A stretch of 5,251 bases of DNA from DATAEK01 sp036258055 (GTDB taxonomy: Bacteria > Acidobacteriota > Vicinamibacteria > Vicinamibacterales > 2-12-FULL-66-21), in the NCBI GenBank assembly GCA_036258055.1, contig DATAEK010000056.1, positions 1 to 5,251 of the forward strand. Direction: 5' to 3'. Both the position numbers and the translations under genes were made by a program. The stretch's first letter is position 1. Each line of letters starts with the position of its first letter. Of this stretch, positions 1-5,251 are shown in pieces. Under the pieces are notes generated by a model, which saw only the letters and a program-made list of their open reading frames with translations, was not told the DNA's origin and made no database searches.

Positions 1-763
1 CCTGCAGGCTCATCGGCAGATTGCCGATTTCGTCCAGGAAACAGGTGCCGCCGGCCGCCAGCTGAAAGTGTCCCGTTCGCCGGCGGTGCGCGCCAGTGAA
101 CGCGCCCCTTTCGTGGCCGAACAGCTCGGACTCGAGGAGCGCCTCGGGAATGGCGCCGCAATCGAGCGCGATGAACGGCTGCCTGCGGCGGTCGCTCTGG
201 CGATGAATCGCTCGCGCTACGAGCTCTTTGCCGCTGCCCGTCTCTCCGACGATCAGGACGCTGATGGTGGACGCGGCCACCAGCGCGACCTGTTCCACGA
301 CCTCCTTGATTTGCGCGCTCGGACCCATCTCGCCTGTCAGCTGGTCGGCGTCGTTCCTGTTGACGCGCCTGCGAAGATCTTCGACCTCGAGGTGGAGGGC
401 CCGCGCGTCGAGCGCCCGGCGAACCACGGCCACGACGTCCTCATGTGCGATCGGCTTGGTGAGGTAGTCGAACGCCCCCAGCTGCGTCGCGCGAACCGCC
501 GTCTTCACGTCGCGTGAGGCGGTCAGCATCACAACAGGCAGGGAGGGGTAGGTCTTTTTGAGGAGCTCGAGTAGTTCGACCCCGCTGCCGGTGGGGAGAA
601 GCACGTCCAACAGGACGATGTCGGGATGCTCGGCCGCGATTCGTGCCATGCCGGCGGTGCCGTCGTGAGCCGCCAGAACCTCGAATCCTTCGGCTTTGAA
701 CGTCGCCCGCACCAACCGGCAACTCGCTTCGTCGTCGTCGATGACTAGGAGCGTCCGACTCAT
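1..763 (-). CDS. NtrC-family sigma-54 response regulator, N-terminal 254 residues (cut by window edge)
   Basis: This gene encodes a cytoplasmic two-component response regulator that activates sigma-54 RNA polymerase. It reads leftwards from an ATG at 763 and runs off the window. The receiver domain is residues 4-120: the acidic cluster is D9-D11 (VIDDDE), the phosphoacceptor is D53 (VLLDVLLP), and the switch residues are T81 and K103 (LTKPI). A short helical linker (about 121-143) leads to the AAA+ domain, with Walker A GETGSGKE (173-180), an intact GAFTGA sigma-54 contact loop (220-225) and Walker B GGTCFLDE (239-245). The rest of the AAA+ domain and the expected Fis-type DNA-binding domain lie outside the window. 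The start is supported because the receiver fold begins within five residues of the methionine; the ribosome binding site is weak (GAGAC-like). It is divergent from the second sigma-54 activator. The signal it answers and its partner kinase are not visible. Confidence 0.95.
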   Translation of the reverse strand, partial: MSRTLLVIDDDEASCRLVRATFKAEGFEVLAAHDGTAGMARIAAEHPDIVLLDVLLPTGSGVELLELLKKTYPSLPVVMLTASRDVKTAVRATQLGAFDYLTKPIAHEDVVAVVRRALDARALHLEVEDLRRRVNRNDADQLTGEMGPSAQIKEVVEQVALVAASTISVLIVGETGSGKELVARAIHRQSDRRRQPFIALDCGAIPEALLESELFGHERGAFTGAHRRRTGHFQLAAGGTCFLDEIGNLPMSLQ

Positions 764-777
764 GAGTCTCTGGCCCA

Positions 778-817
778 CTATGGTGATTCCACCCCTATTA
801 TGGCGTACACACCATAG
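778..817. promoter_or_regulatory. Candidate operator/enhancer: three TATGG-type half-sites
   Basis: TATGGCGTACACACCATA (799-816) is an imperfect 18-base palindrome in which 7 of 9 pairs match. A third half-site, TATGGTG (779-785), lies exactly 20 bases upstream of TATGGCG (799-805) in the same orientation. CTATGGTG (778-785) and CACCATAG (810-817) also form a perfect 8-base inverted repeat. The group overlaps the candidate promoter of the minus-strand regulator. It lies about 100-140 bases upstream of the start predicted from the sigma-54 promoter at 889-906, which is the usual distance for an enhancer bound by an NtrC-type activator. The pattern is seen directly; the role and the binding protein are inferred. 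Confidence 0.45.
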
Positions 818-823
818 CGTCAA
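797..823 (-). promoter_or_regulatory. Candidate sigma-70-like promoter for the response regulator gene
   Basis: On the minus strand, TTGACG (818-823, 5 of 6 to TTGACA) is followed after 15 bases by CATAAT (797-802, 5 of 6 to TATAAT). TAATAG, two bases further on, would give 17-base spacing but a poorer match. Transcription would start near 790, leaving a leader of about 27 bases before the ATG at 763. The spacing is short for sigma-70, so this is tentative. The spacer and the region just past the -10 are occupied by the TATGG half-sites, a position that would suit repression. Confidence 0.35.
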
Positions 824-888
824 CGCCAGATTCGAACGGTCGAGGCCTGAAAATCCGTGACATTCCGCACATTCGGGTCGCGGCCTCG

Positions 889-906
889 CTGGCCCGCGTG
901 TCGCAA
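889..906 (+). promoter_or_regulatory. Candidate sigma-54 (-24/-12) promoter for the GAF activator gene
   Basis: CTGGCCCGCGTGTCGCAA fits the sigma-54 consensus YTGGCACG-N4-TTGCW with two mismatches (A to C in the -24 box, T to C in the -12 box). The invariant GG (891-892) and GC (903-904) are separated by exactly 10 bases, as required. The predicted transcription start is near 916, giving a leader of about 125 bases before the ATG at 1041. In GC-rich DNA such matches do arise by chance, but this is the only site with correct spacing that I found in the gaps between genes. Confidence 0.45.
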
Positions 907-921
907 TGTACACCGAGCTTG

Positions 922-950
922 GCAGGGACGTGACCGGGATCGCAGGGACG
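922..950 (+). repeat. Direct repeat GCAGGGACG, two copies 20 bases apart
   Basis: GCAGGGACG occurs at 922-930 and again, identical, at 942-950. The start-to-start distance of 20 bases is about two helical turns, so a dimeric protein could bind both copies on one face. The pair falls just downstream of the start predicted for the sigma-54 promoter and about 90 bases before the ATG at 1041. The repeat is seen directly; any function is a guess. Confidence 0.3.
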
Positions 951-1027
951 GGTGCAGCGTCAACTGCCCTGTGCGCGAGCCCTCGACACGGGAATCCCGC
1001 CCCGCGTGGGTGCCCGTGAGGCGCTCC

Positions 1028-1035
1028 GGAAGGAG
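1028..1035 (+). promoter_or_regulatory. Strong ribosome binding site of the GAF activator
   Basis: GGAAGGAG lies five bases before the ATG at 1041. It fixes the start at this ATG and so keeps the CBS-like N-terminal segment inside the protein, where a later start would drop it. Confidence 0.8.
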
Positions 1036-1040
1036 ACCCC

Positions 1041-2726
1041 ATGCAAGTCACGGATCTTATGCCGACCCCCCCTCAGGTCTGCCATCCGGATTCCGATCTC
1101 GGCACCGTCGCTCGGATGATGCCTGATCGACCGCCCGAGCAGGTGTCGGCACTTCGCGCGGAGGCGTTGAACGCGCCTGCGGAGGACGGGTTGATGACTG
1201 CCGCCAGGCATCGGGGTACCGTCAAAGCGGGGCAACTCGACGCGTCCTTCAATGCCGCTCCGGAGCTGCTCGACGCCATTGTCGACGTGCTCGACGTCCG
1301 CACCGCGTTTCCACGCCTATCGGGAATCGTCCAGAAGGTGCTGCCACACGATGCGCTCACGACGGCGTCGTTCGCTGCCGATGGACAGCTGATCGGAGCT
1401 GCGGCGACAGGCGGTTTCCCTGACCTGGTGTCGCATGGGTTCAGTGCGCCACTCCCTGACGACCTCATCGTCGGCGACTTGATGGCCGAAGCGCTGCCGG
1501 TGACCCGTGGCGTCAATCCGACGGAGACACTGGTGGCCCTCGGCTACCGCTCCGTTCTAAGCGTGTCCACGCGGGCCCGCGATCAGGTGTTGACAATCGG
1601 CTTCTGGGCGAAACAGCCGCACGCGTATGACCGTCACGATCTGCCGCTGGCGCGCTGGATTGCCGGTCACCTTGCCGTGGCTGTCTCGCACGAGCAGCTC
1701 GCCAGCGCGGGACGACTGGCGGCCGAGAACCGGCCGCACGCCGAAGGCCTGCAAGCGCGCGTGCAGATGTTCTCCGACGAACTGGCGTCGAAAGAGCACG
1801 ATGGAATCATCGGCCAGTCGCCGGCCTGGCAGGACGTCCTTCGGAAAGCCATGCAGGTCGCTGCGACCGAGACGACCGTTCTACTCACCGGCGAATCCGG
1901 GACCGGCAAGGAGGTGGTCGCTCGGTTCATTTATCGTGCGTCGGCCCGTAAGCGCGGTCGGTTCGTCGCCCTGAACTGCGCTGCGTTGCCCGAACAGCTG
2001 CTCGAGTCGGAGCTGTTCGGCTACGAGCGAGGCGCCTTCACCAGTGCGCAGCAGGCCAAACCGGGCCAAATCGAGCTGGCCGCCGGCGGTGTGTTGTTCC
2101 TCGATGAAGTCAGCGAAATGAGTCTGTCCGCGCAAGCGAAGTTCCTGCGTGTCCTGCAGGAACGTGAGTTCAAACGGCTGGGGGGCACGCGGTCCTTGCA
2201 GGCGAACGTCCGCGTCATTGCCGCCACCAACCGGAACCTGCGGAACGCGGTCGAAGCCGGAATTTTTCGCGAAGACCTGTACTACCGGCTGCACGTATTC
2301 GACATCGAGATTCAGCCGCTGCGCGAACGGCGGCTGGACATTCTCCCGCTCAGCAAGGCGTTCCTGCAGGAGATCGGCCGATCGATGGGCCGCCCGCCCG
2401 CCCGCCTGACGCCAGAGGCATGCAAGGTCTTGTTGCAGCACGCGTGGCCCGGCAATGTGCGACAGCTGCGGAACGTGCTCGAACGAGCGGCAATTCTTTG
2501 CGAGGACGGGCTGATCGACGGACATCACCTCGCGCTCGACGCTGCCTCCAAGCCGATCGCCAACGCGGCGACCGACTTGAATTCCGTCGAGCGAGAGGTG
2601 ATGGCCCGAGTGCTTCGCGAGTGCCGCTGGCAGAAGTCCAAGGCCGCCCGGCGCCTTGGGTTGTCCCGCACTCAGCTGTACAGCCGCATACGCAAGTACG
2701 GACTCGAGCCACCCGTTCAGAGCTGA
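1041..2726 (+). CDS. GAF-AAA+-Fis sigma-54 activator with a GAFTSA loop
   Basis: This complete 561-residue protein belongs to the NorR/FhlA-like sigma-54 enhancer-binding proteins. Residues 1-27 (MQVTDLMPTPPQVCHPDSD and on) resemble the opening of a CBS domain, but the likeness stops there. A GAF-like sensor domain spans about 75-216, and a likely coiled-coil linker spans 217-250. The AAA+ domain has Walker A GESGTGKE (284-291), a sigma-54 contact loop reading GAFTSA (331-336, normally GAFTGA), Walker B GGVLFLDE (349-356), sensor I ATNRN (395-399), the arginine-finger region FREDLYYRL (409-417) and sensor II GNVRQLRN (471-478). A Fis-type helix-turn-helix ends the protein (about 514-553). There is no receiver domain, so it should answer a ligand or partner through the GAF domain and not a phosphate. 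Family knowledge says it remodels closed sigma-54 polymerase using ATP. Its ligand and target genes cannot be read from the sequence. The serine in the loop makes its activation behaviour uncertain. Confidence 0.95.
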   Translation: MQVTDLMPTPPQVCHPDSDLGTVARMMPDRPPEQVSALRAEALNAPAEDGLMTAARHRGTVKAGQLDASFNAAPELLDAIVDVLDVRTAFPRLSGIVQKVLPHDALTTASFAADGQLIGAAATGGFPDLVSHGFSAPLPDDLIVGDLMAEALPVTRGVNPTETLVALGYRSVLSVSTRARDQVLTIGFWAKQPHAYDRHDLPLARWIAGHLAVAVSHEQLASAGRLAAENRPHAEGLQARVQMFSDELASKEHDGIIGQSPAWQDVLRKAMQVAATETTVLLTGESGTGKEVVARFIYRASARKRGRFVALNCAALPEQLLESELFGYERGAFTSAQQAKPGQIELAAGGVLFLDEVSEMSLSAQAKFLRVLQEREFKRLGGTRSLQANVRVIAATNRNLRNAVEAGIFREDLYYRLHVFDIEIQPLRERRLDILPLSKAFLQEIGRSMGRPPARLTPEACKVLLQHAWPGNVRQLRNVLERAAILCEDGLIDGHHLALDAASKPIANAATDLNSVEREVMARVLRECRWQKSKAARRLGLSRTQLYSRIRKYGLEPPVQS

Positions 2727-2814
2727 ATCGACTCTGTGTATCCACTGAAGAAAGTGCCCCGCAAAGCCAGCCGCGGGCTGCGGGCCCTGGCGCCAATCAT
2801 GACGGCACGATGCA

Positions 2815-2895
2815 ATGAACCAGCATTCCGGTCAGATTCGCGTGCTGACAGTTTACGATCATGCGCTCCTGCGGGCCGCCATAGCCGGGGGCTAG
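2815..2895 (+). pseudogene. Relic of a NarL/LuxR-type response regulator N-terminus
   Basis: From an ATG at 2815, 26 codons run to a TAG at 2893-2895. The core IRVLTVYDHALLRAAIA closely follows the start of NarL/LuxR-family receiver domains (typically IRVLxVDDHPLLRxGIA). One of the two metal-binding acidic residues is replaced by tyrosine (YDH for DDH) and the conserved proline by alanine. Nothing like the rest of a receiver follows in any frame, and no good ribosome binding site precedes it. I read it as the remains of a lost regulator gene, joined to the start of the inositol-phosphate synthase region. Because its stop sits 4 bases before the next ATG, it could alternatively serve as a small leader reading frame. 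The resemblance is over about 17 residues only. Confidence 0.5.
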
Positions 2896-2899
2896 CACG

Positions 2900-4231
2900 A
2901 TGATGGAGCGCCCGGTTGGGAAAAGTCCGCTAAAGATCGCCGAAGCTACAGGGAAGCTGGGAGTCGTGCTCGTTGGGATGGGTGCTGTCAGCACGACGAC
3001 GATCGCCGGTGTGCTGGCGGTGCGGCGCGGGCTGGCGAAGCCGATCGGTTCGCTTACGCAGATGGGGACGGTACGGCTTGGCAAGCGCACGGACGCGCGA
3101 TCGCCCGCGATCAAGGACTTCGTGCCACTCGCGACGCTCGACGACATCGTGTTTGCTGGCTGGGACATCTTCGAAGACAACGCCTACGAAGCGGCGAAGA
3201 CGGCAGGCGTCCTCGAGCCGTCGTTGCTCGATCAGATTCGTCCCGAGCTCGAAGCGATCCGGCCATGGCCGGCCGTGTTCGATCGCCGCTACGTGAAGCG
3301 GCTCGACGGGCCGAACGTCAAGAGGGGCGCGAACAAGCGCGAGCTCGCCGATCAGGTGCGCGACGATATCCGGCGATTCAAGGAAACGAACACGCTCGAT
3401 CGTGTCGTCATGGTGTGGTGCGGGAGCACTGAAATTTATCTGACCGAGACCGAGGCGCACGCCAGCGTGGCCGGTTTCGAAAAGGCGCTGGAGGCGAACG
3501 ATCCGGCGATTCCGTCGAGCATGGTGTACGCCTACGCGGCCATTCAGGAAGGGATCCCGTACGCGAACGCGGCGCCGAACCTGAGCGCTGACGTGCCGGC
3601 ATTGCTGGCGCTGGCGACCGCGAATGGCTCGCCGATCGCGGGCAAGGATCTGAAGACGGGGCAGACGCTGATCAAGACCATCATTGCGCCCGGTCTCAAG
3701 TCCCGCCTGCTCGGGGTCGAAGGCTGGTACTCGACGAACATCCTGGGCAACCGGGACGGGGAGGTCCTCGACGATCCCGAATCGTTCAAGACGAAAGAGG
3801 AAAGCAAGAAGTCGGTCCTCGACTACATCCTCCAGCCCACTCTCTATCCGGAGCTGTACGACAAGCTTTGCCACGTCGTGCGGATCAACTACTATCCGCC
3901 GCGCGGCGACAACAAGGAAGGGTGGGACAACATCGACCTCTTCGGCTGGCTCGGCTACCCGATGCAGCTGAAGATCAACTTCCTGTGCCGCGACAGCATC
4001 CTGGCCGCGCCCATCGTGCTCGACGTCGCCTTGTTCCTCGACCTCGCCAAGCGCGCGGGCATGGACGGCATTCAGGAGTGGCTGTCGTTCTATTTCAAGA
4101 GCCCGATGCACGCCGCGGGCCTGTATCCGGAGCACGACCTGTTCATTCAGTTGATGAAGTTGAAGAATACGCTGCGGTTCCTGCGGGGCGAGGATCTCAT
4201 CACGCACCTCGGGCTCGAGTACTACGACTAA
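2900..4231 (+). CDS. ino1: Inositol-3-phosphate synthase (myo-inositol-1-phosphate synthase)
   Basis: This cytosolic NAD-dependent enzyme converts glucose 6-phosphate to 1D-myo-inositol 3-phosphate, the first step towards inositol, inositol phospholipids and inositol-based solutes. The 443-residue protein is complete. It has an N-terminal Rossmann nucleotide-binding loop GMGAVS (26-31), the GKDLKTGQT segment (248-256), and the family signature NILGNRDGEVLDDPESF (280-296) followed by KTKEESKKS. By comparison with the yeast enzyme, the four active-site lysines are likely K299, K303, K339 (GDNK) and K400 (SFYFKSP). It is the longer, eukaryote- and Bacteroidetes-like form, not the short actinobacterial/archaeal form. 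The start is ATG 2900 or ATG 2903; the only ribosome binding signal is a weak GGGGG at 2887-2891. No inositol monophosphatase or phosphatidylinositol synthase gene lies beside it in this window, so the fate of the product is unknown. Confidence 0.95.
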   Translation: MMERPVGKSPLKIAEATGKLGVVLVGMGAVSTTTIAGVLAVRRGLAKPIGSLTQMGTVRLGKRTDARSPAIKDFVPLATLDDIVFAGWDIFEDNAYEAAKTAGVLEPSLLDQIRPELEAIRPWPAVFDRRYVKRLDGPNVKRGANKRELADQVRDDIRRFKETNTLDRVVMVWCGSTEIYLTETEAHASVAGFEKALEANDPAIPSSMVYAYAAIQEGIPYANAAPNLSADVPALLALATANGSPIAGKDLKTGQTLIKTIIAPGLKSRLLGVEGWYSTNILGNRDGEVLDDPESFKTKEESKKSVLDYILQPTLYPELYDKLCHVVRINYYPPRGDNKEGWDNIDLFGWLGYPMQLKINFLCRDSILAAPIVLDVALFLDLAKRAGMDGIQEWLSFYFKSPMHAAGLYPEHDLFIQLMKLKNTLRFLRGEDLITHLGLEYYD

Positions 4232-4234
4232 TAC

Positions 4235-4259
4235 AGTCGGCAGTCGCGAGTCGACAGTC
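4235..4259 (+). repeat. Imperfect 7-base tandem repeat AGTCGNN
   Basis: AGTCG occurs at 4235, 4242 and 4249, with a fourth, shortened copy AGTC at 4256, all in exact 7-base register. The array begins four bases after the stop codon of the inositol-phosphate synthase gene. It does not form a terminator-like hairpin with a T run. It may be a member of a dispersed short intergenic repeat, but only one array is visible here. Confidence 0.6.
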
Positions 4260-4346
4260 TCCTGGAAACCAATCGCTGGTGTCCGTAACCATGGTTCGTG
4301 ATTCGGGCGGAGCTTCCATCCGTACGCTCCCTGCAGTGACATGCTT

Positions 4347-4350
4347 GGAG
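4347..4350 (+). promoter_or_regulatory. Ribosome binding site deciding a TTG start
   Basis: GGAG lies seven bases before the TTG at 4358. The reading frame has a TGA at 4337-4339 and no ATG or GTG between that stop and the signal peptide, so this site selects TTG as the start codon of the receptor. Confidence 0.65.
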
Positions 4351-4357
4351 ATTCCGT

Positions 4358-5251
4358 TTGAAGTCCTCGGTCGCCTTCTCCGTCATCGTTTTCCTGCTTC
4401 TCACCGGCGCGCCGTCTTCCGCCCTGGCGCAGGTCCTCTACGGATCGCTTGTCGGCACGGTCACCGATGAAACGGGGTCGGCCGTGCCCGGCGCCACGGC
4501 TACGATCACACAAAGTGAGACGGGCGCGTCGCACCAAGCCATTACCGACAGCGCTGGCGCCTACCATTTCACCACCGTGCCATCGGGCACTTACACGGTG
4601 ACAGTAAAGCTGCTCGGGTTCCGTACGTTCACCCGCACGCAGGTTCCGGTAACGTTGAACAGCGTGACTCGTGTCGATGTCTCGCTGCAGGTGGGACAAC
4701 TCAGCGAGACGGTTTCAGTCGCGGCAGATGCGCCCCTGCTGCAGACCGATCGCGCTGAAGTCCGTTCTGAACTGAAGACCCGCGAACTGGTGAATCTTCC
4801 GGTGTCCTTGAACCGGAACTATCAATACCTGTTCCGGGTGCTGCCCGGCTTCACGCCGCCGGCGGAAGCGCACTCGGTCCCGGCGAATCCATCCCGCGCG
4901 CTGGTGTTCAACGTGAATGGCGCGAGTCGCAGCTCCAACAATATCCGCGTCGACGGCGTGAGCACGTCGAACGTCTGGCTGCCGCACGTCTCGGCCTACG
5001 TACCCGCGCTCGAATCGCTCGAAACCGTCAACATCGTCACCAACAGCTTCGACGCGGAACAGGGGCTCGCCGGCGGCTCCGCGATCAACGTCCAGATCAA
5101 GAGCGGCACAAATAACTTCAAAGGTTCGTCGTTCGGATACCACACGAACGAGAAGCTGCGCTCGCAGAACTACTTTGCTCCCCCTGGCACGCCGAAGGGA
5201 TTGTGGCGCTACAACCAGTACGGCGGCACGGTCGGCGGCCCGATCGTGCGC
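4358..5251 (+). CDS. TonB-dependent receptor with carboxypeptidase-regulatory-like domain, N-terminal 298 residues (cut by window edge)
   Basis: This is the N-terminal part of a large outer-membrane transporter or adhesin of the Oar/SusC-like type, which depends on TonB to move substrates into the periplasm. Residues 1-24 are a signal peptide: K2, a hydrophobic stretch (about 5-16), then SSALA and Q25 as the likely first mature residue. Residues 27-110 form a carboxypeptidase-regulatory-like beta-sandwich (GSLVGTVTDETGSAVPGA, then DSAGAYHFTTVPSGTYTV). The plug domain follows from about 114 to 250, with QVGQLSETVSV at its start and NVNGASRSSNNIRVDG and NVQIKSGTN inside it. The last residues (NQYGGTVGGPIVR) are the usual lead-in to the beta-barrel, which lies outside the window. 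Family members are normally about 1000 residues or more. TTG is chosen as the start because it follows a ribosome binding site and exactly begins the signal peptide. The substrate is unknown. Confidence 0.93.
   Translation, partial: MKSSVAFSVIVFLLLTGAPSSALAQVLYGSLVGTVTDETGSAVPGATATITQSETGASHQAITDSAGAYHFTTVPSGTYTVTVKLLGFRTFTRTQVPVTLNSVTRVDVSLQVGQLSETVSVAADAPLLQTDRAEVRSELKTRELVNLPVSLNRNYQYLFRVLPGFTPPAEAHSVPANPSRALVFNVNGASRSSNNIRVDGVSTSNVWLPHVSAYVPALESLETVNIVTNSFDAEQGLAGGSAINVQIKSGTNNFKGSSFGYHTNEKLRSQNYFAPPGTPKGLWRYNQYGGTVGGPIVR

Noticed and set aside
68..517. A 149-residue plus-strand frame at the left end
   Set aside because: It is antisense to the response regulator, whose receiver and AAA+ motifs read unambiguously on the other strand.
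841..888. Inverted repeat CGAGGCC / GGCCTCG (841-847 and 882-888)
   Set aside because: The arms are only 7 bases of GC-rich sequence with a 34-base loop and no T run, so this is compatible with chance and is not a terminator.
1881..2528. A 215-residue minus-strand frame opposite the AAA+ domain
   Set aside because: It is the shadow of the strongly conserved AAA+ coding sequence and has no recognisable domain.
2768..2790. GC-rich dyad around CAGCCGCGGGCTG after the GAF activator gene, considered as a terminator
   Set aside because: The stem is very short and there is no T tract after it.
2785..2805. Possible sigma-54 promoter (CTGGCGCCAATCATGAC) upstream of ino1
   Set aside because: The -12 element has GA in place of the invariant GC, so it fails the key requirement.
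4265..4290. Possible sigma-54 promoter (CTGGAAACCAATCGCTGG) upstream of the receptor gene
   Set aside because: The GG and GC are separated by 9 bases, not the required 10.
2930..4699. A 589-residue open frame on the minus strand across the inositol-phosphate synthase gene and the start of the receptor gene
   Set aside because: It is antisense to two clearly recognised genes, is rich in arginine and shows no family motif. Long antisense frames are common opposite GC-rich genes.

Overview
The window is GC-rich bacterial DNA with four genes: two sigma-54 activator genes reading away from each other on the left, an inositol-phosphate synthase gene in the middle, and the start of an outer-membrane TonB-dependent receptor gene on the right. 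A large receptor with an N-terminal carboxypeptidase-regulatory-like domain, several sigma-54 regulators and a eukaryote-sized inositol-3-phosphate synthase together suggest a Gram-negative soil-type bacterium. Acidobacteriota (Vicinamibacteria-like) is my best guess, but this is inferred from gene style and is not proven by any marker in the window.

Layout. Positions 1-763 (minus strand) hold the first 254 residues of an NtrC-type response regulator, cut by the left edge. Positions 764-1040 are a 277-base divergent regulatory region. It contains three TATGG-type half-sites (778-817), a possible sigma-70-like promoter for the minus-strand gene (797-823), a good candidate sigma-54 promoter for the plus-strand gene (889-906), a 9-base direct repeat (922-950) and a strong ribosome binding site (1028-1035). 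Positions 1041-2726 encode a complete 561-residue GAF/AAA+/Fis sigma-54 activator, whose sigma-54 contact loop reads GAFTSA instead of GAFTGA and whose N-terminus resembles the first third of a CBS domain.

Positions 2727-2899 are a short gap. It contains a 26-codon relic that looks like the N-terminus of a NarL/LuxR-type response regulator (2815-2895), ending 4 bases before the next gene. Positions 2900-4231 encode a complete 443-residue inositol-3-phosphate synthase. A 126-base gap follows, starting with an imperfect 7-base tandem repeat (4235-4259). Positions 4358-5251 hold the first 298 residues of the receptor, which starts at a TTG codon with a clear signal peptide.

How they may work together: the layout suggests a regulatory cascade in which the response regulator binds the half-sites in the divergent region, controls its own gene and drives the GAF activator from the sigma-54 promoter. 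This is an inference. Nothing in the sequence ties either regulator to the inositol-phosphate synthase or to the receptor. No convincing rho-independent terminator, tRNA, rRNA, CRISPR array, transposase or phage gene was seen.
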